From Owenia fusiformis (lineage: Eukaryota > Annelida > Polychaeta > Sabellida > Oweniidae), in NCBI GenBank assembly GCA_903813345.2, contig CAIIXF020000006.1, positions 15,938,348 to 16,002,347 on the forward strand: a stretch of DNA of 64,000 nt. The letters are read 5' to 3'. A model generated the notes under the pieces. It was not told where the DNA came from and did not search any database. It worked only from the letters and a program-made list of their open reading frames with translations. The translations under genes were made by a program, and so were the position numbers. The stretch's first letter is position 1. Each line of letters opens with the position of its first letter. Shown here piece after piece: positions 43,401 through 52,019 of the stretch.

Positions 43401-46370
43401 CTATAATATTGAGAGGTGTAAGAAAATGTTGTATGTGCTATTTTGTTCCAACAAGCTTTGGAAAGATATTTTATTTCATCCTCAAGAATTGGTAAAAAGG
43501 AACAAAAAACGATTGCACTAAAAAACAAAAACAGTTAACAAAAACAGTTATTTAAAATATATATAAATTATTTTTGCATTAAATTGTTGTCAGTCAGTCA
43601 AAATTACATAAAGGACCATATTTTTTACAGAATGTTTTCAATAATTGGTTAAAGAGAAAAACATTGTTGAATTCAGTTCACCATATCAATACCAATCCTT
43701 TCATAGTCTAAAAGGCTTTCAATGTGATAGATGTACAATTCTTCATTTCTTCAATTTATAGTTTGAGTATAAAGCACAATATATATTCTTTTATTGACTC
43801 TTATATATGTCAGTCTCTCCGACTCATGGGTTATTTACATGTGTTATATATAAATATACAGTCATAAGCAAAATGGAAAAATACAAAATCATTACATCAT
43901 GATTCTAATGTAGTGTTGATGTATACATTCAGACTGGAAACACCTTTTCAGATAGGCTTGACAAACATGATTGCTACAAAATGTACATTCTATGATACAA
44001 GAACCAAGATTGCCCAAAGTAGCCCCCTTCAGTTCATGCATACTTGTTTACAATTTAAGACATTAATTCTAATAAAACCATTCACAGGTATTCAAGGAGC
44101 ATTTGATGGAACAGGTGCCAAAACTGTCATTCCAAAGAAAGTGATCGGTAAATTTTCCATTAGAATTGTACCAAATCAAGAGCCAGAAGAGATTGAAAAG
44201 CTTGTGGTGCAATATTTGGAACAGAAGCACAAGGAAAGTGGGAGCCCTAATAAAATAAAGTAAGAGACATGAATGGGCTTAAAGAAATGCTTTGCCCATT
44301 GGTATTTTATCCTCCATTTTGAGTAGAATACACCACAAAACTGGAGGGTAATGATGAAGATGGTGATGAGGGGAAAATGAGGGAATGATTAGTACATGGA
44401 CTTACATTGATATTACTCAAGTAATTTACAATATTACCCAGTCATCAATGATATACGTATTGAAAGACTTTTTCAGAAAGACAGTAATGTCATTGTCCCA
44501 AGATGTAATAAAATCCTATTTTCATTCATGGAACAGTATAACATCCATTGTAATTTTTTGAAAATTCTTTCACATTGGATTCTTTGGACCTAAACCTAAA
44601 ACCATCTTCCAAATTGGTTTCAATTACCAGACCTGGCCAGTGAAAATCGTGTACAATTTTAATTTTCATAACAGTTAATAATCAGCAAGCCATAGCAGTT
44701 CAACGATTAACTATTATGATTTTGTTTTAGAGCATACATGTTCCATGGGGGTAAACCTTGGATGTCTGACTTTGACCATCCTCACTATGTTGCTGGCAGG
44801 AATGCAACCAAAGCTGGTAAGTTACTTGTAATTAAAGCTGGGAGGAGATACATATACATGTACATTCCTTTTCATCTGTATTTGGCATTCAGAATGTTTA
44901 GTTCTGTTGCTCTCAAGCAAGATCCAGGCCTGTAACAAGGTGTTCAAACTCCCCCTTGGCCAAAAATTCTTTCAAAATCATGCCATTTTCAAGTGAATTT
45001 TGGCCAAAGTTGTCAAATGAGAACCCCATCTGGAATTTTTTGAAAACTTATCCGCTGTGTAAAGCTGGCTATGGGCCTGAGATCCCACCCATACAATCTT
45101 TTGTACCATTAGGAAAATCTTATATCTTCACTTGTCATTTGAAGTTCCATACTCAAATGCCGAAAAATGAATAAAAAACAAATTAATGGAAGTACAGCAT
45201 TTAACAAAGCAAAATTCATGCATTTCCCTTTCTTACTGTAAATATCCAGTTAGAATAAACATATAAAAACAACTGATGTTATCAAATGCTTATTGAAGTA
45301 TAACATCAAAGATGTTGTTTTCTGATGAATATATCTGCAATCGATTGTGGGACTATTGCCAGTCCACATAATATTGTTATTATATGTACTTATGCAATTT
45401 TGGCTGACATAATTATTAGTGTGTCTCGTCCTGGTCACTATCATCCTTCATATGTGCTCAGCTTCATTTATACTAGTTCACAAAGAGATGCTTCACTGAT
45501 CTAGTTCATTAAGTTGGACTATATTGTCAAATCATTGTAATTGTTTGAAAATTATAATATCCATTTTTGATGTTAAAACCAAAATAATTGCTCAGCATGT
45601 TTGTTCGCATTCTCAAAAAGTTTTAAAAGTACTGAGTGAAATATTTTTATATAAGAGGTGATAAAATTAAATGATATTACAGAGATATTACAAGTGATAC
45701 CTGGCCCCAACAATGTGTTTAAAAATGTATGACACAGATACTATTAAAAATAGGTCAATATTCTTTAAGACAATCCTCCTTTGTATACTTATGAGAAACC
45801 CTGTCTACCTTGTTTTCTTCCAGTGTGGGGTGTAGAACCTGACTTGACAAGGGAGGGAGGAAGTATCCCTGTGACCTTGACCCTACAGGAAGTGACTGGA
45901 AAGAATGTCATGCTCCTGCCAATTGGATCTTGCGATGATGGAGCACATTCTCAGAATGAGAAACTCAACAAGATCAATTATTTCAATGGGGTAAGTGGTG
46001 ATTAATATTAAGACAGATAAGTTAGTCCTTCAATATAAAGTCCTTTACTTTAATATATAAGATAAATTCCATCATTTTCGGTGCCTTTAATTGTAAATGG
46101 ATCTCAAAATGTAGCTACCACTTTTTGCTTCTATTTAGAATTCAGTTTCTGAAAATGTAAAAAAAACTTCTTCATTTATGTTAAAGTAAGAAGTGAAGAC
46201 TCAAAGTAAAAAAAAACATAGCATGTTGCCGATTCACTTCAGAGAGCCTTCATTTTGAACTGCTTTACTGTAATAAGAATGAGAAAAAAATCCAAGGTGA
46301 TCAATTCTGTAAAAATATTTTCCAGGTGAAACTTCTGGGTGCTTATTTTGAGGAGGTTGCCAAGTTGTAA
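34235..46370 (+). CDS. CNDP2: Cytosolic non-specific dipeptidase (M20 metallopeptidase), 11 exons, 5' end missing
   Basis: The enzyme hydrolyses dipeptides such as Cys-Gly in the cytosol as a dimer with two metal ions. Exons: 34235-34405, 37648-37803, 38758-38838, 40233-40306, 40559-40633, 40814-40958, 41218-41317, 44088-44259, 44731-44816, 45824-45990, 46326-46370. All have AG/GT borders and phases that join without a break to give 423 residues plus stop; vertebrate CNDP2 is about 475, so roughly 50 N-terminal residues are in exon(s) I could not find. Active-site signatures are complete: GHLDVQP (metal His and catalytic Asp), TTDDKG (bridging Asp), [10 protein letters not shown] (catalytic and metal Glu), SDNYW (metal Asp), DLHSG (dimer-contributed His) and DDGAHSQNE (last metal His). 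Nothing suggests inactivation. Introns are loaded with mobile elements. Convergent with the phosphotransferase gene to the right. CNDP1-like secretion is unlikely, though the N terminus is unseen. Confidence 0.95.
34886..35013. mobile_element. Small hAT-like MITE in CNDP2 intron
   Basis: Inverted ends: GGCGTCAGAAGG inside the left end and CCTTCTGACGCCCCTG at the right (CAGGGGCGTC type). CATTGTA flanks both sides (34879-34885, 35014-35020), 7 of a probable 8-bp duplication. 128 bp, non-coding. Confidence 0.65.
35140..35240 (+). repeat. Start of a third GTCC/GTCA-type dispersed repeat
   Basis: ACGAACGAAGTTTGGTAGGG, followed after ATATAGTGAAG by a CAGTCAGTCAGTCC/GTCTGTCCGTC simple repeat and AACACTGGTTGACTGATTTT. 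The look matches another common marine-invertebrate dispersed repeat; its far end is not identified. Confidence 0.45.
35598..36093 (+). mobile_element. GCTCACA-family element, short copy in CNDP2 intron
   Basis: Opens GACTCACACAGTGAGCC, TATGGGATCCACCAGGCGTC, and ends CACTGTGTGAGCACAGGACC, the same ends as the 8247-9634 copy. It contains a duplicated CTGCTATTCG block and a degenerate array of ACTGAGTA-type 8-10-bp steps (35820-35970). Confidence 0.65.
37648..37803 (+). CDS. CNDP2: CNDP2 exon
   Basis: Acceptor CATATAG, donor GTACAT; 52 codons, phase 0. Encodes SDGWDYEPF through [10 protein letters not shown] to REIPINIK; the DD pair holds the bridging metal ligand. A MITE begins 14 bp past the donor. 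Confidence 0.93.
37817..38020. mobile_element. MITE immediately after CNDP2 exon donor
   Basis: Ends CAGTGATCTCCCCAGC and GTGGAGAACACTG are inverted. The interior has several GTGGGTGCA/TGCACCCAC steps. A truncated inverse copy is at 62701-62878 (CAGTGTTCTCCCCAGG end). The left end is 14 bp downstream of the exon ending at 37803. No clear target duplication. Confidence 0.65.
38590..38722 (+). repeat. GTGGTGACA-family copy upstream of a CNDP2 exon
   Basis: CAAGTGGCAACATATTGCTA, TGTTCGGCATTTTGTGTTCA, CTGTAACAAATGGCAGG and the closing GATGACATTTTGCATGTTAA with TGCCTTG. It ends about 35 bp before the acceptor of the 38758 exon. Confidence 0.65.
38758..38838 (+). CDS. CNDP2: CNDP2 exon
   Basis: Acceptor TTATTTCAG, donor GTAAGTAG; 27 codons. 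Encodes [16 protein letters not shown], with the catalytic and metal-ligand glutamates. Confidence 0.93.
39111..39949. mobile_element. hAT-type MITE with AACCGGTT-rich ends, long copy
   Basis: Ends TAGAGGTGTCAA and TTGACACCACTA, flanked by perfect 8-bp CTGTCCAT (39103-39110, 39950-39957). Same family as 23193-23781, in opposite orientation. It is longer (839 bp) because a ~120-bp block (ATCCAATCAGCAACTTTAAT, GCGCTTACTTTGCATG) is repeated and ~200 bp of extra interior (39540-39740) is kept. Lies in the CNDP2 intron between exons 38758 and 40233. Confidence 0.92.
39996..40190 (+). repeat. 41-bp minisatellite in CNDP2 intron
   Basis: The unit AGCCATTTTATGTTGGTATG followed by TGTTCATCTCTCCATTGTNT repeats almost exactly five times (TGTTC at 40021, 40062, 40103, 40144). 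It ends about 40 bp before the next acceptor at 40232. Confidence 0.92.
40233..40306 (+). CDS. CNDP2: CNDP2 exon
   Basis: Acceptor TTATTTTACAG, donor GTAAAG; 74 bp ending in split Arg codon (AG/G). Encodes [15 protein letters not shown], with the SDNYW metal-ligand Asp. Confidence 0.93.
40397..40548 (+). repeat. GTGGTGACA-family copy filling CNDP2 intron
   Basis: Two successive ATGTCACCACCAGRAGTAGT (then GACATAT) openings (40397, 40440) are followed by the TCTGTAACAAATGGCAG and TTGCATGTTAATGCCTTG closing blocks. It occupies most of the 252-bp intron and ends just before the TTTTTGTTTCAG acceptor of the 40559 exon. Confidence 0.7.
40559..40633 (+). CDS. CNDP2: CNDP2 exon
   Basis: Acceptor TTTGTTTCAG, donor GTAAGTG; 75 bp, phases 1/2. 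Encodes [20 protein letters not shown]; the His of DLHSG reaches the partner subunit's active site in this family. Confidence 0.92.
40814..40958 (+). CDS. CNDP2: CNDP2 exon
   Basis: Acceptor GTTTTAG, donor GTAAGTC; completes a split Val codon and runs [17 protein letters not shown] to LYDPIDFDP, part of the lid/dimerisation domain. Confidence 0.92.
41218..41317 (+). CDS. CNDP2: CNDP2 exon
   Basis: Acceptor TTCTAAG, donor GTAAGA; 100 bp, ends in a split Gly codon. Encodes [18 protein letters not shown] to [13 protein letters not shown]. Confidence 0.92.
41366..42895 (-). mobile_element. Mariner-like element in CNDP2 intron
   Basis: Inverted ends: GATCAATAAATAAGGTAAAA at 41374 and its inverse ending at 42889, both one step inside a terminal CAGGGT-type sequence. 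The right end is CACCCTG followed by TA; the left terminal few bases are decayed. The transposase sequence inside is on the minus strand and broken. About 1.5 kb, somewhat longer than a canonical mariner. Confidence 0.7.
42230..42500 (-). pseudogene. Broken mariner transposase fragment
   Basis: The minus strand reads [14 protein letters not shown] (second catalytic Asp region), then a stop, [10 protein letters not shown], and YPDLSPNDF (third catalytic Asp region), with interrupting stops and frame changes. These are mariner-family signatures; no intact frame remains. Confidence 0.75.
44088..44259 (+). CDS. CNDP2: CNDP2 exon
   Basis: Acceptor TTCACAG, donor GTAAGAG; 172 bp. Encodes [20 protein letters not shown] through the conserved FSIRIVPNQ to SPNKIK, lid-domain segment with substrate-contacting residues in the family. 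Confidence 0.92.
44731..44816 (+). CDS. CNDP2: CNDP2 exon
   Basis: Acceptor TTGTTTTAG, donor GTAAGTT; 86 bp. Encodes [20 protein letters not shown], matching the HGGKPW segment of the family. Confidence 0.92.
44925..45079. mobile_element. CAGGCC-type MITE, second copy (5-bp duplication)
   Basis: Ends CAGGCCTGTAACAAGG and GCTGGCTATGGGCCTG are inverted. AGATC flanks both sides (44920-44924, 45080-45084). Same family as 28546-28732; located in the last-but-one large CNDP2 intron. Confidence 0.75.
45824..45990 (+). CDS. CNDP2: CNDP2 exon
   Basis: Acceptor TTTTCTTCCAG, donor GTAAGTGG; 167 bp. Encodes [20 protein letters not shown] and [18 protein letters not shown], including the final metal-ligand His. 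Confidence 0.93.
46326..46370 (+). CDS. CNDP2: CNDP2 terminal exon
   Basis: Acceptor TATTTTCCAG, then 14 codons [14 protein letters not shown] and TAA. It matches the family's C-terminal helix (xKMLAAYLYEVSxL type). It is too short to appear as an open frame of note and was found by phase and homology. Confidence 0.88.
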   Translation: MKLLGAYFEEVAKL

Positions 46371-46451
46371 AAAGATGGCGCCTTGGTATATGGTTATCAC
46401 AAACCACAGATGAAATCAGGATCCTTTGTACCAACATTCCGAATATCATGA

Positions 46452-46457
46452 AATAAA
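46452..46457 (+). terminator. Putative CNDP2 polyadenylation signal
   Basis: AATAAA 82 bp after the dipeptidase stop codon, the first canonical hexamer downstream. No transcript evidence. Confidence 0.5.
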
Positions 46458-47181
46458 CTTCCACATATTTGACTATTAGCAATGCGTAACATAACCATCA
46501 GAAAATAACAATGCAAAATATATGTTTATTTGAGTTATAGCTTTTAAAGTATAGTTGCAGCAATGTAAGAACCTTTCTTGTATCCTTGAAGATGAATTGT
46601 GAAATTGATAAATGTGGTGGTGAATAAGCAATAAAGCAATCCACAAATGCTCAAAGATATGAGGTAATCCAAAAATATTTTGTCTCACATAGTTATAAGC
46701 ACTAGCATGTGTTTGTACTATATCTGTGCAAATCTTAATACACATGCATATAATACACCTTTTGATAAAGAACATGATGAATATGGATATTGCGATTACA
46801 GAACAGAGTCTCGTTTCCAAATTGTATTAAACGCACAGATGTAAATTTATTACATGAATCATTGATGTATTCCACAGGGTCAACAAAATGTTTAAATTGT
46901 AGACAGTATTATTTTTATAATAATATGAATACTATAATAAGAAATATGTTATTCATTTTTGACAAAGATTTATTATATCTTGTACAGATGGAATAAATAT
47001 AGAATGTGATAAACAATTGAATTAGTTTGTTGATTTTGAACCCGAATTTTGGATGTTGTCCAATATCAATGGGAGTGATAAAATCAGGTATTGATGTTAT
47101 ATTCTGAAATAACAATAGCATGTGATCTTTCTATTTACACTTTTACAGAAGGTTCATCATATATTGAGATATTGTTATTGT

Positions 47182-47275
47182 TAACATATTGATATTGTCT
47201 TCAACTTGTTTTTGTGGAAGGCGTCCATAACAAATGGCAAGTGGTGACATTTTGCATTTTGAAAGCCTTGTTTGA
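47182..47275 (+). repeat. GTGGTGACA-family dispersed element, short copy
   Basis: AACATATTGATATTGTCTTC, GGCGTCCATAACAAATGGCA, GTGGTGACATTTTGCATTTT and GCCTTGTTTGA, the ordered blocks of the family. Confidence 0.6.
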
Positions 47276-50200
47276 TTTGTCAAAAATTACTCAAATAATT
47301 TGAACACATATTTTATTATTTTATTCACATTTATTTTCAATCCAGCTGTTGAAAATGCAAACTGCTTTATATGAGTAAACCTAAAACATCTAACTATGCC
47401 ATAAATACAGAAAATTTACTTTCTGTTAGCTTTCCATGACTCCAAAATTATTGATCATGGGCCTTTCCTTGCACCAATATTTGACCTTTTTGGCCTCATA
47501 CTGGCTTCAACTCTTCACCTTCACGACACTAAAACAAACCCAAATGATACGATTTGGCCAAATTAACTATTTCGATGTCTATCCAAATCATCAACTGCTT
47601 GAACAAGGTTATTGTAAAATAGAGAATAAGTTGATTACTTGCAGATCTGCGACTGATGATTTGAGAAATAAATGGTCAGACAATTTCGAATTTAAGCTAA
47701 TGGTAAATCAAAGGACTTATAGCTAAAAAACTAACATAAGATGAAACTTATATTTTATGGTTTATTTCAGGCATATACTTTACTAGGCAGTACTGTATAC
47801 ACATTTGGTTCAAGCTTTAATTACTAATACTTGATAATATTTATTTTTATATATTTGCACAGCAAATTCTTATATTTTCTCTGATGAATACTTTAAAGGA
47901 AATAGTACTATCAAACATTAGGGTTATTTTATTTTTTTACTTTAGAAACATTTGTATATAAAGAAATGTTCCAAGTTGCAGGCGGGTAAACATCAGGTGT
48001 GACATCTATAAATACATAGAAAATTTATTTGTATATAATCTGTCATGTATTCTAGCCTCGTAATAAATGTTCTATGCATTCAATACATAGAGATGTCACA
48101 CAGAGTCTAATGAGTAAAATGCTTCATATAAAAAATGTATGAAACGTAAACTATTTTGTCAGTTTTCACCTGAGAACATTCTACATGGAAAGCACTGAAA
48201 ACAGATAATGCAAGAATAAGTTAAAATAAGGTTTGTTATTAGTTTGTTTTATGCTGAAACCAAGGTGATGTCACGAAGTAGTAACATCGACATACATTAT
48301 ATCCTACTATTTCCTGAACGAGAATCCAGTTTTCGTACGATGATATTGCAAGGACCAGCACATGCTTTTTACAAGAAAATCAGAAGAAATCTACCATTCT
48401 TACATGTTTTTCATGGGAAAATAGAGGAAATATACAAGCATATTTCAGTTCTTGCTAAACTTATTCAATTCTCCATAATTTATTGATGAAAATAAACCTT
48501 GCTTAGCTGTATCAAACAATCCCACAACCTATATGTACTTTACAACATATAAACAAACATAGTCTTACATCCACCCATATGAAGCCATTCTGATGAAAAC
48601 AAGGTTTTTGCATAAATGAAATGTAACTGCTGAATATTCATTATCAAACAAACCAATCAAGATTATGCATTACCAGTGTAAATCATTACATAGCATGAAC
48701 TGCATAATCTCCTTTAAAGGAATTACCTTCGTGGGTATGCATATCAGGTTCCCTTTTAGTGTACACACTCCATTTGAAAACACAATAGACCACTAGCAAT
48801 TGGAGAATGATTCTTGAAACTATTCTGAATTCAGTTCTCTCTAGAAAAACTGACACTAATGCCGACACTGCCTGATGCAGACACAAATGGGATTGTGTAC
48901 AATAGTCAACAGTTGTGAAGGACTAAATTTGTTATATTGGAATAGTGGGGGTGGGGCAGGGGTGAATGGTTAATTTTTAAGTGAAATTCAAGTAAATAAA
49001 ATTCAACATTTTCCCTATAGAGAGAGAGAGGGGGGGGGGAGTCACCACAACAAAACTAACTTTGTCTTTAACTGTCAACATTTGGACACTATCTTCCAGA
49101 ATAATTCCCAATTAAGAGTTTGACATAAAATTATGTTTCCAATACATATTTGACAAAAACATTGTATGGGTTCAAATGATTCATTGACTAAAATGTTGAT
49201 TTACAACTCTTTGGAATGTAGGAAAACACACTAAATATAACACCATATATGGAGATATAGTAAGAAGCACATCCCCAAATATGGCCTTTCAGGAAAAGGG
49301 CCAATGTTTGAAGCAGTAAGCTCAATTTGAACTGTTTCATTTCATTAGGTTGAGCCCTAGGCTATAAATCCATATATTTCACACAAACATTATTCAATCT
49401 TAAACTGATCTCTGGTTTTAGTTATATGATCTGTTCTACGGTATGCCAACATGGCAACTTTCATTGTAAAGATACAGTACCAATAAGGCCCTAAACCAAA
49501 CCCCAAAGGGTCAGTTAGAGACATTCATAGACCTTATGGATACAGCACCTTTGCTAATATCTACACTTCAAAGATTATGTCAAGCATACGCATGTTAACA
49601 TAATTAAATATATTCTTCATACTTATATAAATATAGGTGTACCTCTAGACTAAAACCAAGTCATATGATTTAACTAAAGCATGGCCTAGAACTAAGAATA
49701 AAACTTGTTAAAGGCTTTAATAAGTAAATTCTATGTTAAGCATTTTGTAGAAAGAAAGCAAGGATGCATGATTCTTTTTATTTCTATGTGTGTATATGTT
49801 TATTCAGGTGTGAATCCTTAAAAAATACAATATAATACGTATATATTTCCAGATGGAATATGCTAACATGGAGAAAATACTAGCATTTCATTTACTTATT
49901 CAGGCCTAACTTAACTACAACTATCAACAAATATATATTAATTTTCAAGCAAATGTGCTACTCACTCCATAATAGCATTGTTTTTTTAATTGCCATGGTT
50001 ACCTCTAGACTAGTTATAAACTTTGATCGTCATTGAATATTAAATCCTCCAAAATCCAAACTTAACATACATTCATAGTTTAAAATCATAGGTATTATAG
50101 AAAGCAATTACAAATATGGTTAACAGAGGAAAACTTTTCGGATGTAACTTTCTAGTAATTCTCACTTTGAAATATGTGAATCTACAATTATGCAAAAAAC

Positions 50201-51306
50201 TTAAGTGAGAATACCATATCAAGTATGGTATCAATCTACTACATGTATATATTATATAGCATGGCATGTACTTGGCAGCTCTAACATTATAATACATATA
50301 AATAGAAAATACACTGTGTGCACAAACACAATGCACATTGCACATCTGGGGACTGGAGACACGATGTAAATGTAATGCTACGGGGAACTGCTCTTGGCAA
50401 AGAAATACTGAGATGTTTACAACGACACATCTTTTGGACTTCTTACTAGATAACAGACAGGGGTTCACTCACTGGACTCTGGACTGTACCAGGGAGCTCA
50501 TATACTGAGTGATTCAAAAGTACCAGACAGGTTCTGGTATTTTTGAAGTCTGTTTGAAGAAGTGCATTTCACACAATTTTTACATTTAAAATGATTAGAA
50601 ATGAAAAGCCACTACTAATCTAGTATAAGTTGATTGTATTATAATATTATGCTAGCACTACAAATCATCCCTGATATTTTTTTGAGAACATTCCAGAATT
50701 TTCCAAGCTAAATGTATTCAACAGCACCCTATAAAACACATGCATGGTTATACTTTGTTCTCCCTGAAATCAAAATCGTGTACATATCATTTGATATTAT
50801 TTGATATTACTGCAACACTCATATTTCCTTTCCATGAACCCTTCCCCAGGAATTCACTTTATCAAACTTTGGGTTCTCCTCGGCTTAGGATGGGTACTTT
50901 TTTTCAATTTTGGTATAGCAATGAGCACATTTTTGCATTCCGTAATGGAAATGGTTCCTAAATTGACTGATTATAGCAATTAATAGCACTAATTATTCAA
51001 ATCATTGTATGACGACTTATTTTGTCATATTAATTGCTATTTGAATCATTATTTGTCGATCTGGCTAGGATTCCCATCAAGCTTTACATGCGATGAACAT
51101 TTACCATAATTGATGTCTTTTGCTCAACATATTTTATGAAAAATAATAAATCGATAACCATGGGCACATTTCTAGAAACATTGTTAACTTTAGTAATTCT
51201 TAAGTCTATTGTTCTCTCATTATGACATCATAATTTCCACGATTACAACAATAGATACAGGGATTTCTCAGTTAAGATTGTTTTGTGTAATAGACCCAAA
51301 GTACTA

Positions 51307-51456
51307 CAGTAAAACCGTGAAATCTTCATATAAGTATTCCCATACCTGTCAATGGCACGCTGCAATCATAGCTATTTAATACGGATAGCCACTATAAGTC
51401 AATTCTATTTACTGTGCAATATAACGTAACAATGTCTGTTTGAACTGGTTTTACTG
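51307..51456. mobile_element. pogo/Tigger-type MITE
   Basis: Ends CAGTAAAACC and GGTTTTACTG, TA on both sides (51305-51306, 51457-51458). 150 bp, non-coding; same type of terminus as 2362-2522. Confidence 0.75.
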
Positions 51457-51827
51457 TACCACCAGAAGCTTTCCATTTGACTCTCAGATATAACTGTAAC
51501 CCCTTGTTATCATAATAATAAATATGGTAGTTTAATTGGCAATTTTTGCAGTTATTTGCATTTTGTATCAAAATTAAGTTAAGCAAATGCTAACTAAGTC
51601 TATGGGAATGATCTACATAGCATGGTACCCATAAATCCCAAAAAATTAAGAAAGTGAAATAATCTGCAAAAATTAACACCATTGAGGATTACAACTATTT
51701 CCTGTCACCAAACCTGGTCTATGGATTGCTTTCTACTTCTTTCCTACGTAATATTGTCTCAATACTAAAGGTAGCCTTTGTATTGTAATACAAAGCAATA
51801 AAAATATGATGACTAAAATCCCTGTTG

Positions 51828-52019
51828 TTATCTTGTCGTCGTTGGTTGTTTTGTCATAGATCTTGTGACACGCTGAGTACGCTGTCCATCTCTAGTTGAG
51901 TTTTTTGGAGTTGAGGGACTGGGGGTTGATGTTATATCAAAGCAATATATATTTAGATAGTCACATATTTCTATACACACAGAGGCACAGTATCTCATGA
52001 GGTCGATTGTGCAGTAAAA
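51828..52019 (-). CDS. CEPT1: CEPT exon 8 (terminal)
   Basis: Acceptor TTCGTTTCAG, then 63 codons and [23 protein letters not shown] and YLNIYCFDI match the last membrane segment of vertebrate CEPT1 (FDLIRYCVSVC type); the following tail [15 protein letters not shown]... is low complexity. It is hidden in a different frame from the longer minus-strand open frame in this region. Confidence 0.9.
   Translation of the reverse strand, partial: FYCTIDLMRYCASVCIEICDYLNIYCFDITSTPSPSTPKNSTRDGQRTQRVTRSMTKQPTTTR

Larger units (their letters stand above)
46371..51827. other. Intergenic region between convergent genes
   Basis: Holds the 3' flanks of CNDP2 and of the phosphotransferase. Seen within it: a short GTGGTGACA-family copy (47182), a GA/G-rich tract (49018-49042) and a pogo-type MITE (51307). 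Frames of 96 codons (47436-47726) and 131 codons (50073-50468, minus) show no recognisable domain and no splice context. Confidence 0.5.

Noticed and set aside
47436-47726. 96-codon frame as a gene
   Set aside because: No domain, signal or splice context; composition typical of AT-rich noncoding DNA.
50073-50468. 131-codon minus-strand frame as the phosphotransferase C terminus
   Set aside because: No match to the family tail; the true terminal exon was found at 51828-52019 with correct acceptor and phase.
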